A DNA stretch of 64,000 nt from Boesenbergia rotunda (GCA_024364735.1 JAGFNQ010002314.1:275520-339519); one strand, 5' to 3'. Numbered from the stretch's first letter, positions 23,529-36,800 are shown. A program made the numbers and translations. The notes: generated by a model from the sequence alone, not told the origin.

Positions 23529-24840
23529 CCTTGCACTATGGACGCTAGAAGAGCCTAGTGCTTTGGAAGGAGCCGTAGCCCAGATCGAAGAAGAAACTAC
23601 TGACACTATATTACCTGACTGGATAGAACCCTATATGGAGTCCCTACATAGTGGAACAATGTCGACGAGTGGTAAGGAAACTCGGCTCTTCCGTCACAGG
23701 GCCTCTAGATTCACGTTGGTGGGAGGCCAGTTATATAAAAGTGCATTGGCCCGACCGTTGCTCAAATGCATCGGTCTGGGGGAGTCGACTACATCATACG
23801 GGAGGTTCACGAAGGCATATGTGGAAGCCATATTGGGGGAAGATCCATGGCTAGAAAGATTATTCTGGCCAGATATTTTTGGCCCACACTACAAGTAGAT
23901 GCTATCAAATTTGTTGTCGGGTGTGAAGCTTCTCAAAAGCATCAACATATCACTCATCGCCCGATCGAACTACTTCGAGCCTCCACTGTCTCATGCCCCT
24001 TCGATCAGTGGGGAATGGATATTGTGGGTCCTTTCCCGATTGGGCCTTAACAGAAGAAGTTCCTATTAGTATTGGTCGACTACTTCTCTACATGGGTTTA
24101 GGCTGAGCCACTGGTGCACATTACGAAGGCCGGCGTGATGAGGATCCTATGGAAGGATATAGTCTGCAGGTATGGTATTCCTTATAAATTGGTGTCGGAT
24201 AATAACAAACAGTTTGCAGGGTGCAAACTCAGAGAGTGTGTGAAGGACTAAGTATTCACCAAGCCTTTACCTCAGTCGATTATCCTCAAGGCAACGACTA
24301 GGCAGAAGTGGTCAACCGGGAGATCATTCAAGGGCTCAAGATAAAGCTAGACCATGTTTGAGGTAGTTGGGTTGAAGAACTCCAGAGCATCCTGTGGTCA
24401 TACTACACTACTCCCAAAGAAGGGACCAGTCAGAGTCCTTTCAATTTGGTATATGGAGTAGAAGCAGTGATTCCTGTGAAAATAGGTGATGAGTCAATCC
24501 GACGACAACACTATGACAAGGAAGATAATGATCAGGAGCGACTTACTGACTTAGACCTGGTGACAGAAGTGCAGAACAAAGCTGCTGCCCGAATAGTCGC
24601 GTACCGGCAACGTATGCAGCAAGTGTACAATCGCCGAGTTATCGTTCGGACTTTCCAAGTCGGAAATAAGGTCTGGAAAAGAACCAAACCAGTTGGCGAT
24701 GTCGGAAAGCTCGAACCTCAATGGAGCGGACCGTACATCATTATTAAAAATCTTGTAGGAGGGAGTTATTACTTGTAAGATGTTGAAGACAAAAGGTTGG
24801 AGAGACCTTGGAACGCAAGTCACCTCCAGCTGTATCGTAC
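23529..24840 (+). pseudogene. Ty3/gypsy Tat-type integrase remnant
   Basis: Begins at the copia insertion point. Pieces in shifting frames: end of RNase H/linker (RASRFTLVGGQLYKSA), HHCC zinc region (EVHEGICGSHIGGRSMARK), first catalytic Asp in QWGMDIVGPFP, second in KLVSDN, then after several stops a 110-residue open piece (24,446-24,778) with the integrase C-terminal module (TFQVGNKVWKR, LEPQWSGPYII). This is the Tat/Athila style of integrase. Many stops and frameshifts make it an old copy. Confidence 0.75.
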
Positions 24841-24949
24841 TCGATGAGCTATGTGAGAAATACATATATTTGTATGCTTACTTGTACTTCTTTGCAGTTT
24901 GAGTAATTAAAGAAATAGAAGAAATGTCTCACCAAGACTAAATGCAAGA

Positions 24950-27160
24950 GCCTAAGATCCAACCATCTCGTGGTGCCAAGGATGCCCGAGGTGTGTAGAC
25001 CTGGTCGTGGTGTTGAGGATGCCCGGCCGGGAGCAGCCGAAGTTCCTACCATTTCGTTGTGCTGAGGATGTGACGAGGATGCTCAAGGTATGTAGACCAG
25101 GTCGTGGTGTTGAGGATGTATGCCGAGATCAACCGAAGTTCCTACCATCTCGTGGTGCCGAGGATGCCCGAGGTGTATAGACCTGGCCTTGGTGCTAAGG
25201 ATGCCCGGCTGAGAGCAGCCGAAGTTCCTACCATCTTGTGGTGTCAAGGATGCCTGAGATGTGTAGATCTGGTCGTGGTGCTGAGGATGTCCGGCCGGGA
25301 GCAGGCGAAGATCCTATCATCTCGTGCTGCCGAGGATACCCGATATATGTAGACCTGGCCGTGGTGCTGACGATGTCTGGCCGGGAGCAGGCAAAGATCC
25401 TACCATCTGTTGGGGCAATCTATGGTCCGGAGTGACCATGTGTTTTGATGTTTGGGCAAAGAGTTTAAGTTAGGTTTACCTTGTGATTTAATATATGTGT
25501 ATTTGAGTGTGCAGGTTTGTAGGTTACACATATTGACTTAGCTGGACGGCTTCGATACGGTGAAGGGTGGCATGGAGACAAGCTGGAGGCTTGTGTGCAC
25601 CCGAGGGACCATGGATAGCAGGGATGATGAGCCGAGGGGCGTGGACTTCGAGACATGCGTGAAGGATGACATGGAGACAAGATGGAGGCTTGTGTGCATC
25701 CGAGGGGCGGGAGCTGAAGACGAAGAGGGCGCGAAGGTAACAGTCAAGGCTGCTGGTGAGTCAGCTAAGTCATGAAGGGACAAGAGACGAGGGAAGAGGA
25801 CTCCAAGGGCAAGCCAGGAAGTGGACTTCAAAGGGCACACGTGAAGGGTGGCATGGAGGCAAGCCGAGGGCTTGCGTGCGCGTCCGAGGGACGATAGCCG
25901 GTGGAAGAGGACTTCAAGGCACAAGCCAAGGGAGTATGCTTGAAGGCACACGTGGAGGAGGGTTTTCGAAGTGAGGAGGAGTGTCCTTATAAGCTAGGCA
26001 GTCGACTGGTAATATAACAGTCGACTACCAACAGGAATAGAAACTCACAGAAGGTAGTCGACCCTGGACCAGTCGACTGCTCTGGGAGCAATCGACTGGT
26101 CGTGACTGGTTGTGTTGGCTGAAAATTTTAACGTTGAGCTGCAACGGTCGATTTTCAGTGGAACCAGTCGACTGCGGTAGGGTGTTTTCCGGCCTTGAGC
26201 TTTATTTAAAGAGGCTCGTGTTTGGCTGGAAACCTCTGATGAAACAAGCTTGGTTAGGGCTTGTTAGTAGTCTTAGTGCTCAGAAAGTGTACTTGGGTTT
26301 GTGGCAAGGTTTCTCCACCCACAAGGAGCTACACGAGCTAGCCGGAGGGCATCTGGGGAGTGATCCGCCGAAGGATCGAGGGATCATATACCTCACGGAC
26401 TGTCGTGGAGTAGGAGCTTAATCTCCGAACCACGTAAATAAGTTTGTTAGCGTTGTTTGATTTTATTATTATTGTTTTCGCTTGTGCACGCTAACCTTGT
26501 AGGTAGAAGAAATCGAAAATTGTTATTCACCCCCCCCTCTAGCAAGACAATACGATCTAACACCATCTCGTGTTGTCGAGGATACCCGAGATATGTAGAC
26601 CTGGTCGTGGTGTTGACAATGCTCGGCCGGGAGCAGCCAAAGTTTCTATCATCTCGTGATGCCGAGGATGCCTGAGATGTGTAGACCTGGCCGTGGTGTT
26701 GAGGATGCCCGGCCGGGAGCAGCCAAAGTTCCTAGCATCAGGTAGTGCCGAGGATGCTCGAGATGTGTAGACCTGGTCGTGGTGCTGAGGATGCCCGGCC
26801 CGGAACAACCCAAGATCCTACCATCTCATGGTGTCGAGGACGCTCGAGATGTGTAGGTCTAGTCATGGTGCTGAGGATGCTTGGCCGGGATCAGCCCAAG
26901 ATCCTACCATCTCGTGGTGCCGATAACGCCCGAGATGTGTAGACCTGGCTGTGGTGACGAGGATGCGGAGATGTGTATACCTAGCTGTGGTGCTAAGGAT
27001 TCCCGGCCAGGTGCGGCTCAAGATCCTACCATCTCGTGGTGCGAGGATGCCTAAGATGTGTAAACTGGGGTGTGGTGCTGAGGAAGCCCGACCGGGAGCA
27101 ACCCGGGCCCATACCATCTTGAGGTGCTGATGATACCCAAGATATATAAGCCTAGCCAAG
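24950..27160 (+). repeat. 86-bp satellite-like array in the 3' untranslated region of the gypsy element
   Basis: About 12 diverged units of roughly 86 bp (CCTACCATCTCGTGGTGCCGAGGATGCCCGAGATGTGTAGACCTGG...CCGGCCGGGAGCAGCC), interrupted by the solo LTR 25,408-26,562. It lies between integrase and the 3' LTR, where Tat-lineage elements are known to carry variable tandem repeats. Confidence 0.88.
25408..26562 (+). mobile_element. Solo LTR inside the satellite array
   Basis: 1155 bp, TGTTGGGGCAATC...CGATCTAACA, exact TSD CCATC (25,403-25,407; 26,563-26,567); removal restores a normal satellite unit. Contains GTCGAC palindromes (25,990-26,170), a TATTTAAA box near 26,203, hairpin CGTGG...CCACGTAAAT (26,404-26,434) and TTATTCACCCCCCCCTCT. 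Related to the LTRs at 40,726 and 46,112. Confidence 0.9.
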
Positions 27161-27576
27161 GTGTTGAAGAGACCGAATCCTGTTCTTGTCAGCACAGGCA
27201 AATAACAACACACCAAGTCCTTGTCCCTTCCTTAACATTAGACTTCATGTGTGTAAAGGAGTCTATACGGGAGGGGGTCAAGGAGCAATACACAACATAA
27301 TCACGATGCATGAGATAGGAAACAAGATGCAGAAAATAAACCACACGGGATATTGAAGCAAAAGATAACATGTTTTCATTCAAAGTTTGATTTTACATGG
27401 GTGTGAATGACCGCCTTGGGCCAAGTGATGGATGTTTCGATTCCTAGGATCCGACAAGTCGTCAAGAGAGAAGGAATGGTAATATGGGTCTCGCAGATAC
27501 TTCGCTTCCCCTCATCGTACCACCAGCTTAATCAGTCAGTCACACTTCCTTAGATTAGACTTGAAGTGGGGACTTG

Positions 27577-28265
27577 TGATAGGGATGAGCACCCCGGGGC
27601 GGACACGTGGCACGGGAAAGCTACCTGGCAGGGCCTGCCGAACCAGTGCCTCGAGGTCAGATCGGGAATCGGGCTTCCGAGACTATCTTGGGAGAATGGA
27701 AGAAAGCCCCCGAGGTCAGACCAGGAAGCGGGCTCCTAAGACTATCTTTGGAAAACGGATGAAAGTCCCGAGGTCGGCTCGGGAGATAAGACTTTGAGAC
27801 TGACTTAGGAGTGTGGAGCCCAAAAATCAGCGTAGGGATAAGAAAACCAAGCTTTAAGTACCTGTTCCTCCTTTCAGAACAGGAAAATCATCAGGTAATT
27901 ATTATTCGCAATGCATGGTAATTATGACCTTAATAGTCACAGTGGTCGTTATCAGAAGAGAACAACTATCAAGTAACCGATCATTAGAGGAGAACGTGAG
28001 AACACGTGTGAGAAAGACATCAGGTATATAAGATGTCTCGGCACCCAGATAAGGGAGGGGGGGTAAGCTTTCCAGAACTATAGCACTTTTGATTCCTCGT
28101 CGTTCTCCTTAAAAGAGAGAATTCTGACTTGAGCGTCGAAGAGGGCTCCACCGAAACATCTTCCAGTGCATCCCTTTTACACTCGTGTTAATCTCGCAGG
28201 CATCGACATTCTCTCCCCGTCATCATCGTCGTAGGCTGTGCTTTGGTGCTTCACCATCCCCATCA
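27577..28265 (+). mobile_element. 3' LTR of the Tat-type gypsy element
   Basis: 689 bp with inverted ends TGATAGGGATG / CATCCCCATCA, preceded by a purine-rich tract AAGTGGGGACT. TATA-like GGTATATAAGA near 28,023; CTGACTTGAGCGTCG near 28,126 is a motif common in gypsy LTRs. It marks the right edge of the nested stack. Interval 27,161-27,576 before it holds only non-coding element sequence. Confidence 0.75.
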
Positions 28266-31200
28266 TTTGCTTCCAGAACAAAAATAAAACAAACGATGCC
28301 TACCTAATCACTCTTATTTATCAATCCCTCTGTATTACTTTATCCAAGAAAACAAACAAGAAGAAGAATCCAAAGAATACTATTTCATTGAAGAAGAAAC
28401 TTTTATGAGTCTCCTCATCTGTTGCATCCTAAGAAGGAGAAGAAGAAGACGAAACTAGAAAATGGAATTTTACCTCGAAGAACAATAAAAAAAGATAAAG
28501 AGAGAAGAAGCTACCAAATTGCTTTAACTAAAGGTTGCATCTTTACCATGAAGAACAAAGCTTCCCTTTTTCTAATGACATTGTAAAGCGCTTAGGAGAA
28601 TAAATAAGAGGATCAGAATTCGAATTTTAATAGAGATGAATATTCTAAGTCAACCTTAAGCGTGCATAAATTATTATTCAGATTTACTTATAGCAAATCA
28701 GGAGAAAGTTCGTCTACCTCTATAATTGGTTGGCACACTTGAATTATGAAAAAAAGGCCTAATCACTCTTACTATATATTCCTCTATATTACTTCAACAA
28801 AGAAGAAGAAGAAGCTAAAGAATACTATTTCATCCGAAGAAGAAACTATACTTATCGGTCCCTCATGTTGTTGCATCCGAGAAAGAAGGAGAAGAAGAAA
28901 TTACATAATGATAATTTATAGAAGAACAAGAGGGGGAAAAATGGAGAAGCCACAGAATTGCTTTAACTAAAGGCTGAATCTTTACAATGAAGAACAAGCT
29001 AGGCATCCCTTTTAATTTCCTCCAGCTCTGTCTCCTGCAACTCCCATTTGCGTCACCTCTTTCATTAGTTTTCCTCCCCTTTCACTTTTCTTTTTCTTTT
29101 CTTTTTCCCTTTATTTTTTTAACCAAAAAAAAGTGCAATATTTTTGAATTTTAATTAGCTATAGAGATTTGATTAATCACATTAATGTGGCAGTAGTACT
29201 AAAGCTCGAAGGAGGCCTAGATACTGGTTAAAGCACATCGTTAAGAATGAAGAATTAACGGTAACCTGGTGCAACACTGATTAGTCAGTCATTTGTGAGA
29301 TGGAGAAGAGGATGGAGAGAATGTTGAATGGAGCCCGTGAAGAAGGTTATGAAGGAAGATGATGGCGTTAAGGGGAGAGGTTTTGATGGCCTCGTGCGTT
29401 TCCAGGGACGGATTCAAAAATTAGGATCGACAGAAGCTACAACTGATTGAGATGGATTGAAATTCAGAAATTAGAATTGGGAGACACTTGAACTTTAGGA
29501 GGTGACTGGGCTTTATGGGTATGAAAGCGGCTACGACGGACAGATAATAGTGTTGAGGAGGGTATATATTCATGGCACCATCATGACCTGAATGTGTGAA
29601 AGACCGCGATATACTAGATTCGGTCCTTGTCGTTCACGAAGAATGTCACCAAGGAGGGCTCAAAAACCACGATATGTTAGATTCGGTCCATGTCTTTCGC
29701 GAAGAATGTCACCGAGGAGGGCTCGTAATATTGCTTTGAGCAAAGCACACATGAGCACCATCGAGCAATAGAGGTGGCAAAAGATAATTCACTCGCCTCC
29801 AACAGCCTCGTCAATCTGTCTCAGGGCAATACGACATAGGTAAATCATAGGAATTACTAGCCTGGATGTTGTGACTAGCGCGTGGGGGAGGACGGGTATA
29901 TTGACTTTGCCAAATCTTGACCTCATATCTCAAGATGATAATACATATACATTAACTATCAATCCATCATATGAGAACACTATCGAGCAATAAAGCATCA
30001 TACTATAGCAAGGATCTACAACCCGAGAATCTTAGTACATGTGTTTCTTTAAATTCTTGATCTCTTCGTAATGAAATTCAATTTAAGAAGGAGATCCAAT
30101 ACGGATAATACATTTGTTAAAAATCAATATAAAATGGGCAAAACTCCAACGAACCTTCGTGTTTTTTTTTCTCTAAATCGTCACATAAACGTCTCTCTTT
30201 CATTTTTTTCTTTTTTTAAATTACAATAGCGCTTCATCATACCAATCCCCTAACATATATAGTCACTCTCAAATATACTATTTGATATTATTATCCACTA
30301 CCACACGTATAAAATTCTTAACTGATAGATTAGTTGTGTGAATATGATAAGTTTGCATTGTGATAATTATGAAACCATAGTTACTATAAAATTATAGCAG
30401 TTATGATTTCAGAACTACTAACATAATTACAACAGTTACAATTTTATAACGTTACAACGTAAATAGTATTAAACATGATAAGTAAATGTTATAACAGCTA
30501 TGAAATTGTAATTATTATAATTACAACAGTAATTACGAAATCGTAATTATTATAATATTATAATAATAATTATTTTATAGTTGCTATAATATAAGCTTGT
30601 TGTGTTTGTATAATTAGTTGATGGATTTAGGATTTAATATGTATGATAAAAGATAATAATATTAAACAGTATATGTGAGGATAACAATATCATTTTAAAG
30701 GAAAGATATTAAGATGAGAGACTCTTTGATTAACTAATGAGGATAACGATATCATTTTAAAGGAAAGATGTTGGGGTGAGACTCTTTTGATTAAACTAAC
30801 CACGAGAGTAAAAGAAACACATCTTTGATTTTTACCTATGTAAAATTAATAAAATAAAATTTTTATAAAATGTAATAGATGTATTAGTTTTTAAATAATA
30901 ACAACAGTCAAATCAAACTTTTATCCTATTAAATGAGATCCATTTTATGCATCTATCTTATATCATTGGATCAATCTCATACTTTATCATTCATTTTTAA
31001 ATAAATTTTATTTTATCATTATTAATTAAGTTTTTTAATCTTTCTAAGAATAATTTAAATGCACATATAAATATTTCATGTGAAACCTTTAATTTAATTT
31101 AATTTTGTTAACGTATATATTATTGGAATTATTGGAACACTGCAATTATGATCATGGGCATCAATCAATTGAACACAAATTTTGAATTGATCGAATTGGA

Positions 31201-31735
31201 TAAGGTTGCTCTTATCTTTGAAAAAAAAATATTTTTAAATAAATTAATATTTTGTTCCTATCACCCGATCGTATCACATTTTAGTCCTATCTTATTTTGT
31301 TTTTATCGAAATAACAACTAAGCTAGATGTGGACTCCAAGAGGAACAAAACTTACATGAAAAGGATGCCATTGAATCAAATAATTAAATATAAACCCAAT
31401 TGCAAATTTTCAATTTGAAAAAGCTCAAATCTAATTTTCCAAAATAAATAAATGAAAAAAAATTACCAATCAAAAACTCATCTACTACCATGTTAATTAC
31501 TAACCATAGATGACTAATGTAGATACCTAACAAGGCATCCTCACATACCAACAACTAGGAAGTTGTCCCTTTCATTTTTGAGGTGATGGAGGAATCGTAC
31601 CTTTTGAGGATTTATTTTCATGTTTTTTTTTCCAGAGATTTGGAGGAAGCATCAATTAATATTATTTCTCTAATCCTCTCGTACTGAAAGAAAGAATATA
31701 AAATTATAACTATAAAAGGAATGTTTGGTATAAAT
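28266..31735. other. Gene-free AT-rich stretch with local duplications
   Basis: I see no credible gene. It contains an imperfect direct duplication (about 28,290-28,575 and 28,752-29,015, sharing AAAGAATACTATTTCATY and ATTGCTTTAACTAAAGG), a 59-bp duplicated block (about 29,603-29,661 and 29,667-29,725, GATTCGGTCC...GAAGAATGTCACC), and degenerate ATAATTACAACAG repeats at 30,380-30,600. Confidence 0.55.
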
Positions 31736-31877
31736 TGTAGGATCCATGTGTCGATATATCAACCGTCATTGCTTATGTCTTTTTCTTGTGTTTCGTCATT
31801 TCGTTCTAATGCATTCAGTACTTCCATGTATCTATTGTATTCTATCTAACATATTTTTTCCTATATTATTCGTCCCG

Positions 31878-31878
<1 letters not shown>

Positions 31879-31911
<33 letters not shown>
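31879..31911. repeat. Poly-C tract, 33 bases
   Basis: Uninterrupted run of C between GTCCCGA and GCTCG. The true length in the genome may be uncertain because homopolymers are error-prone. Confidence 0.95.
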
Positions 31912-31912
<1 letters not shown>

Positions 31913-32608
31913 CTCGATTCACCCGTTTTCGATCTTCGTTTGTTTGTATTTTGCCCACTAGCACTAGTAGTCTTCTTTCTAGAATATTTTCTAAAATAGA
32001 GAAACTCATCTTATAATTCAAGAACAAGCACGAGATATAATAGAAAATACACAATTTGAAAATAAAAGACAATCAAACACTCTACTAAGTTGATCCGAAA
32101 GCCCTAAGCACAGCGCATCTTTCTTGGGATTTCCTCGATTGCAGAGTTTCGTCTCACGTTTTCTTTGAGCACAGAGAGAATAGTGGTAATAGTAGAATTG
32201 TTGTTATGAATGCTCTAATCGAAGTTACTTTTATAAAGTTATTCTGAATACCTAGTAGATCTTTCAGAAGCTCCCAGCTTGGTGTCTATCTAATCTAAAT
32301 CAACCGCACTTTATCGCTTCTCGATCAAATCTGGGTCGGGGCGCTTGGAGTCTACCTAAGCTAGGTGCTTGGAACTTCTCCAAGCGTTTGGATCTAGTCT
32401 GGTTCATCTAGGACTTGATCCAGGCCGCTTCCGATTGCGTTTATCTTGATCTCTTTTTTGCTCCAATTTCTTATAAAACAACATTCAAACACAATAGAAC
32501 ATGCAAACCTAATCTTATAAATCTACCTGACCTAAGGCTTATCTTTTACTTCGATTTCACTCTTATAAGACTTTACCATCTAAGGTTCACTCTCTTAGGA
32601 TCAAACCA

Positions 32609-32834
32609 GCCGCCACGGGCTGGATCGGATGGTAAGGCGTCTGCTGCTTGAAACGGAGGTCATGGATTCGAGGGTCGTCAGTTGCACACAGGGATAAAAC
32701 CCTGGTCTGCTGGCTTTAAATCCCCTCGACCCCAGGCGCCTCACCACACCAGTGATAACCGTGATTTATCTCCCTCTGGATTCCTATGGGGCCTAGGCCA
32801 GGGGGTCGCTGAGGTGGCGGTTCCACCTTTGAAA
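32609..32834 (+). mobile_element. tRNA-derived SINE, 226 bp, with 16-bp TSD
   Basis: Flanked by exact duplicates TCTTAGGATCAAACCA (32,593-32,608; 32,835-32,850). Pol III-like box A text CTGGATCGGATGGTAAGGCG is followed about 35 bp later by box B-like GGATTCGAGGGTC. The body carries GGGGCCTAGGCC and ends GTTCCACCTTTGAAA, without a poly(A) tail. TSD length and internal promoter layout are those of a SINE; the family is not recognised. Confidence 0.82.
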
Positions 32835-34219
32835 TCTTAGGATCAAACCACACTCATGTAAGTCTACCCGACCTACTAAGCTTCTTGCTTGGACTTTCTC
32901 CAAGACTTCACTACCTAAGACTCACTCAGGATTTCACTACCTAGAGTTCACTTTCCCAAGATTTTTCTTTGTCAAACATCTAGTCATTTAAACACGCTTG
33001 GACTTGATAGCCACTTGGTAGATTGCTCACCCTTGTTAAACGTCTAGTCACCTTAACTCTTTTCCTCTACCTAATCTTTAGTTAAAATTTTTCCTTGCTT
33101 AATCTCCGATTAGGATTTTCCTTGGCTAGTCATTCGATTAATCTTGATCTGATTACATTTCTTATTTCAAAACATCATGTCCTATTGGATGATCCTATTT
33201 TGATTAATCCTTATCAAACTTGACCAGACAAAGATGTATTGTAAAACATTAAAACTCTAAAGACTAATTACACCCATAAAAATAACTCACATTTTAGTCT
33301 TGAACCACTTAATCATTACAAATGCCACTTCTCGATAAAATAATTTTAGAGATCCAGGGTGACTAATATTTTATTGAAAAAATATAGATAAATTTTGTTA
33401 AGATACCATTATTTTTCATAATGAGTTGAATAAATTAAATGAGTTGACATGACAACAAATGGATAGAAGGATAGCGAATTATAGATTTGATATTAATGCC
33501 CAATAATATAGGATAAATTAAGTCGCTAATCTTAAAACCACATAACAACTTTATTAAAATTATAAAATACGGGATAGATTTATTAATTAACGAGGATGAA
33601 CATCTAACATGGAATGCTGAATTTAATGATTAAAAAATAGAGGTACATAATTTTTAAATTCCAAACTTAATAACAAATTAGTGATTCTGATATTAAATTT
33701 TTGAAAAGACTTTTATAATCCCAAAATAAAGGATTTACTTTTTTATTAGTCTAAAATTTTAAAAGTAACAATTTTAATACCATACACAGGAAGTAGGTGT
33801 CTCAAGTTTTTTTATAAAAAAAATTATGATTGAATACTATAACCTAATTGGGGAGGTAAACTCTAGGGGTGTGTTTGGTGGAATTTATTATATATGACCT
33901 TAGTTATGTGATTACCAAGTTATCATATAACCAAGGTTATAGAGAATGAAACAAAACCTAATATTGTTTGGTTCAATTTAAATGAACAAATAAAATATTA
34001 TTTGTCAAGGTAATAGTATATCATTTAATATAATATTTTACTGTATTACCCTTTAATTTAATATAAGTATTATACTATTATATGCTTGTCTAAATTAAAA
34101 ATAAAAAATAAGATAATATTTTATACTTGTGTATACCCTTGATTTATGTTTAAAAAATTATATCAGTCGTCGGATCGAGGATTTACAATTATATTTATTT
34201 TAATTTAAAAACAATTATA

Positions 34220-34395
34220 TTGTCACCGGTCGTTAGTCGCTGTTGGCTATCAGTCGTCGCTGGCTATCGGTCGCCGTCATCGGCTGTCGGCCGCCGGTCG
34301 TGGCCGCCGTCGCCGATCGTGGCCGTCGCCGCCGATCGTGGTCGGTCGTCGTTGGCCGCCATCGACTATCGGTCGTGGCCGGCTACGACAATGAG
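34220..34395. repeat. GC-rich CGTCGGTCGCCG minisatellite
   Basis: Island of GTCG/GCCG repeats (TCGGTCGCCGTCATCGGCTGTCGGCC...) in otherwise AT-rich DNA, within the left part of the split MITE. Confidence 0.75.
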
Positions 34396-35449
34396 TTGTA
34401 ATATAATTAATTATTAGGGGTACTTTTATCTTAAAGAATAAATATTTAGGGATAATTTGGGAAAGAAAAATTTCATAATTCTGGAATCAAGAAAAATCTC
34501 ACTTTTCCAAGGTTTTTTGATTACTAGTTGCATGCCCCTTTTGCTAACGTATTGGGCATGAATGATTATGTAAGTACCCCAGGTTGGTTTTGATGTGGTC
34601 AACTGAGTCAAGTTAGGTCCTGTTGATTTTTAATCCTTGTGTCTAAGTGTGCAGGAGCTTAGGAGCGTAGGAAGTCGAGTGGAAAACGTAACAGTCGAGA
34701 AGGATGACTCGGGAAGGGAGGCGACTGGTTCGGTGCATCCGAGGGACGCGGAGGTCTGCAGAAGAGTGCGCTTGTGGAGCGAGAAGGACGCGCGTGACGT
34801 CCGAGGAATGAGAAGCCGGGAGGAAGCTCGCTAGAGGGGAAGGCTGGAGGAGGGTTTGGGTGAGCCTAACTCTGGAAGGCTCGAAAATTACCCAAGAAGA
34901 TCTGCCGTAAAATTAGTCAGCAAGGTGATGACTAAAAAGCATTCGAGCGCCTCTATGTATACAGGCGCCTGAGACTCGAAAACTCATCCGCAGCTAGCCG
35001 TTTGCAGACGTTGTGAAGTGATAAACTTCCAGGCCATGTGTCAGGTGTCCTCAAGCACTCGAGCATCCCTATTGTGCCACGTCAACATTTGGATAAAATC
35101 TTCTGGGACTATAAATAGACTTCCAGAACTCAGTTCTAAATCACTCATTCACTGCAAACAAATTCTTTGTAATTTTCACTATTTTTCAGAGCTTTTATTA
35201 TGTAAAAGGCTTCTTCGTCCGAAGGAGTTAATTCAGGAGAATCGAGCTACATTCTGTCTTGGATTAGCAACCTCCCCGTTTGCAAACCAAGTAAAATCCA
35301 TTCACCTCTTTCTTTTCAATATTGCTTTATTTTTTATGTTGCTTATTATTGCTTGAACTAACTAACATCTTTGTTTAAGATAAATAAAAGATAGAGTCTT
35401 AATTTTCAGGGGCAACTCATCCCCTTTTGCCGACCTACGATCACTTTTA

Positions 35450-36800
35450 ATTGGTATCAGAGCAAGGTTGTTCCAAAAGGACTAACGTCGACTGAAGCAA
35501 TTAACAAAATGGTCGGATTGGTCATCTACCCATCAAAGTTCGAGGGGGAGTTCGCAAGTTGGATGCGCAAGATGCAGATATTCTTTAAAATAGATTTTGA
35601 TTTACTTTTAATTATGAAAAACGGTTTTGTATCTCCCAAGGACGCCGACGACAAACCAAAGACCAAAGCCTGTGGACAAAGAAGGAGCAAACTGACTTTG
35701 TGGCGAACGGGAAAGCAGAATTCCATCTACTAACTGTACTACCCGCACAAGAAGTCAACCGAATCGGAAATTATCGATCTGCAAAGGAACTTTGGGAAAA
35801 GTTCCTTAAACTTCACGAAGGTACCTCTGAAGTCAAACTAGCAAAAAGTGACATACTTCGGAATCAACTCAACAACCTTCGACTAGAAGAAAGAGAGTCA
35901 GTAGCTCAACTACACGTTAAACTTATGAGCTAATTACGGAACTCAACAACCTCGGAGAATCGGTAAGCAATCGGGACACTTAAAGGTACACATTAAACGC
36001 CTTTCCGAGGCCCCCGAAATAGACTTTGATAATTGACACCTATTACATCTCTAAGAATCTTGAGGTAAGTACCTTAGAGCAACTCTTTTCAACTTTAGAA
36101 CTTCACGAATCTAGATGTGCAAGAAAAAGTAAAGCGAATAACATCACCTTAAGCTCGAGGAAGATCCAACATGAAGATGAATCTTCTGAAGATGAAGAAA
36201 ATATGGCGTACATGGTAAGAAAATTGTCCAAATATTTTATAGCTAAAAGATTTAATAAAGTGCAGGGTAAGAAGCAAAGAAAAATCTGTTGCTACAACTG
36301 CAACGAAGAGGGGCACGTGAAGGAAAACTGCCCCAAATTTAAGAACAAAGGAAAAAGGGTAACAAAGGCAAAAGTTCACAACCTAAAGGCAACATAGGAC
36401 GAGTCCTCATCGGAAGATTCAGATCTCGACGAATACGCCGGACTTACACTGATGGCTTCACATTAGGAAGATGAAAGCATCGATGAAGAGGAGCCACGTC
36501 AGAATATATCAATGACGAAGGGGGAGCTTCCGATATCAGAAAGGATATGGTAAGTGAGGTATGTCTTCTACCTTCTGATCAATTATATTTTAGTACTAAG
36601 CAAATGGTAATATATGTGTAAATTGAAAAATAATAATGCTGAATTAAAAAGGAAATTATCTTCTTCATGCCCATTAGAAATATATGATAAATTGAGATTT
36701 GAAAATGAAAGTTCAAAAATTCAAAATGAAAACTTGAAAAATAACCATTCATCTTCAAGTTGTTTTCAAAATTCAAAAATTAGATATTATAGAAAACTTA
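35450..36800 (+). pseudogene. Gag of element B, frameshifted
   Basis: Starts at ATG 35,509 with the FEGEFASWMRKMQIFF motif of plant copia Gag. A frameshift near 35,670 moves reading to the frame with LLTVLPAQEVNRIG and LHEGTSEVKLAKSDILR (UBN2 region); stops and shifts follow at about 35,932 and 35,978. A third open piece (36,026-36,397) has the CCHC knuckle CYNCNEEGHVKENC at about 36,291-36,332. Acidic Ser/Glu-rich and Asn-rich sequence follows. The Gag is close to that of element C. No protease is present. Confidence 0.8.

Larger units (their letters stand above)
31736..33276 (-). mobile_element. Old solo LTR (probable), host of a SINE
   Basis: Left end TGTAGGATCC resembles the TGTAGGACCGG end of the 13,956 LTR. 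The right end has ATGTATTGTAAAACATTAAAACTCTAAAG, matching the other terminus of that family (21,080-21,115). Near-TSD TAAAT/TAAAA. Body is diverged (CTAGC/CTTGG-type repeats at 32,860-33,060). Holds a 33-C run and the SINE. Boundaries are tentative. Confidence 0.5.

Noticed and set aside
24950..27160. Leucine-rich or other repeat protein coded by the 86-bp array
   Set aside because: 86 is not a multiple of three and every frame has stops.
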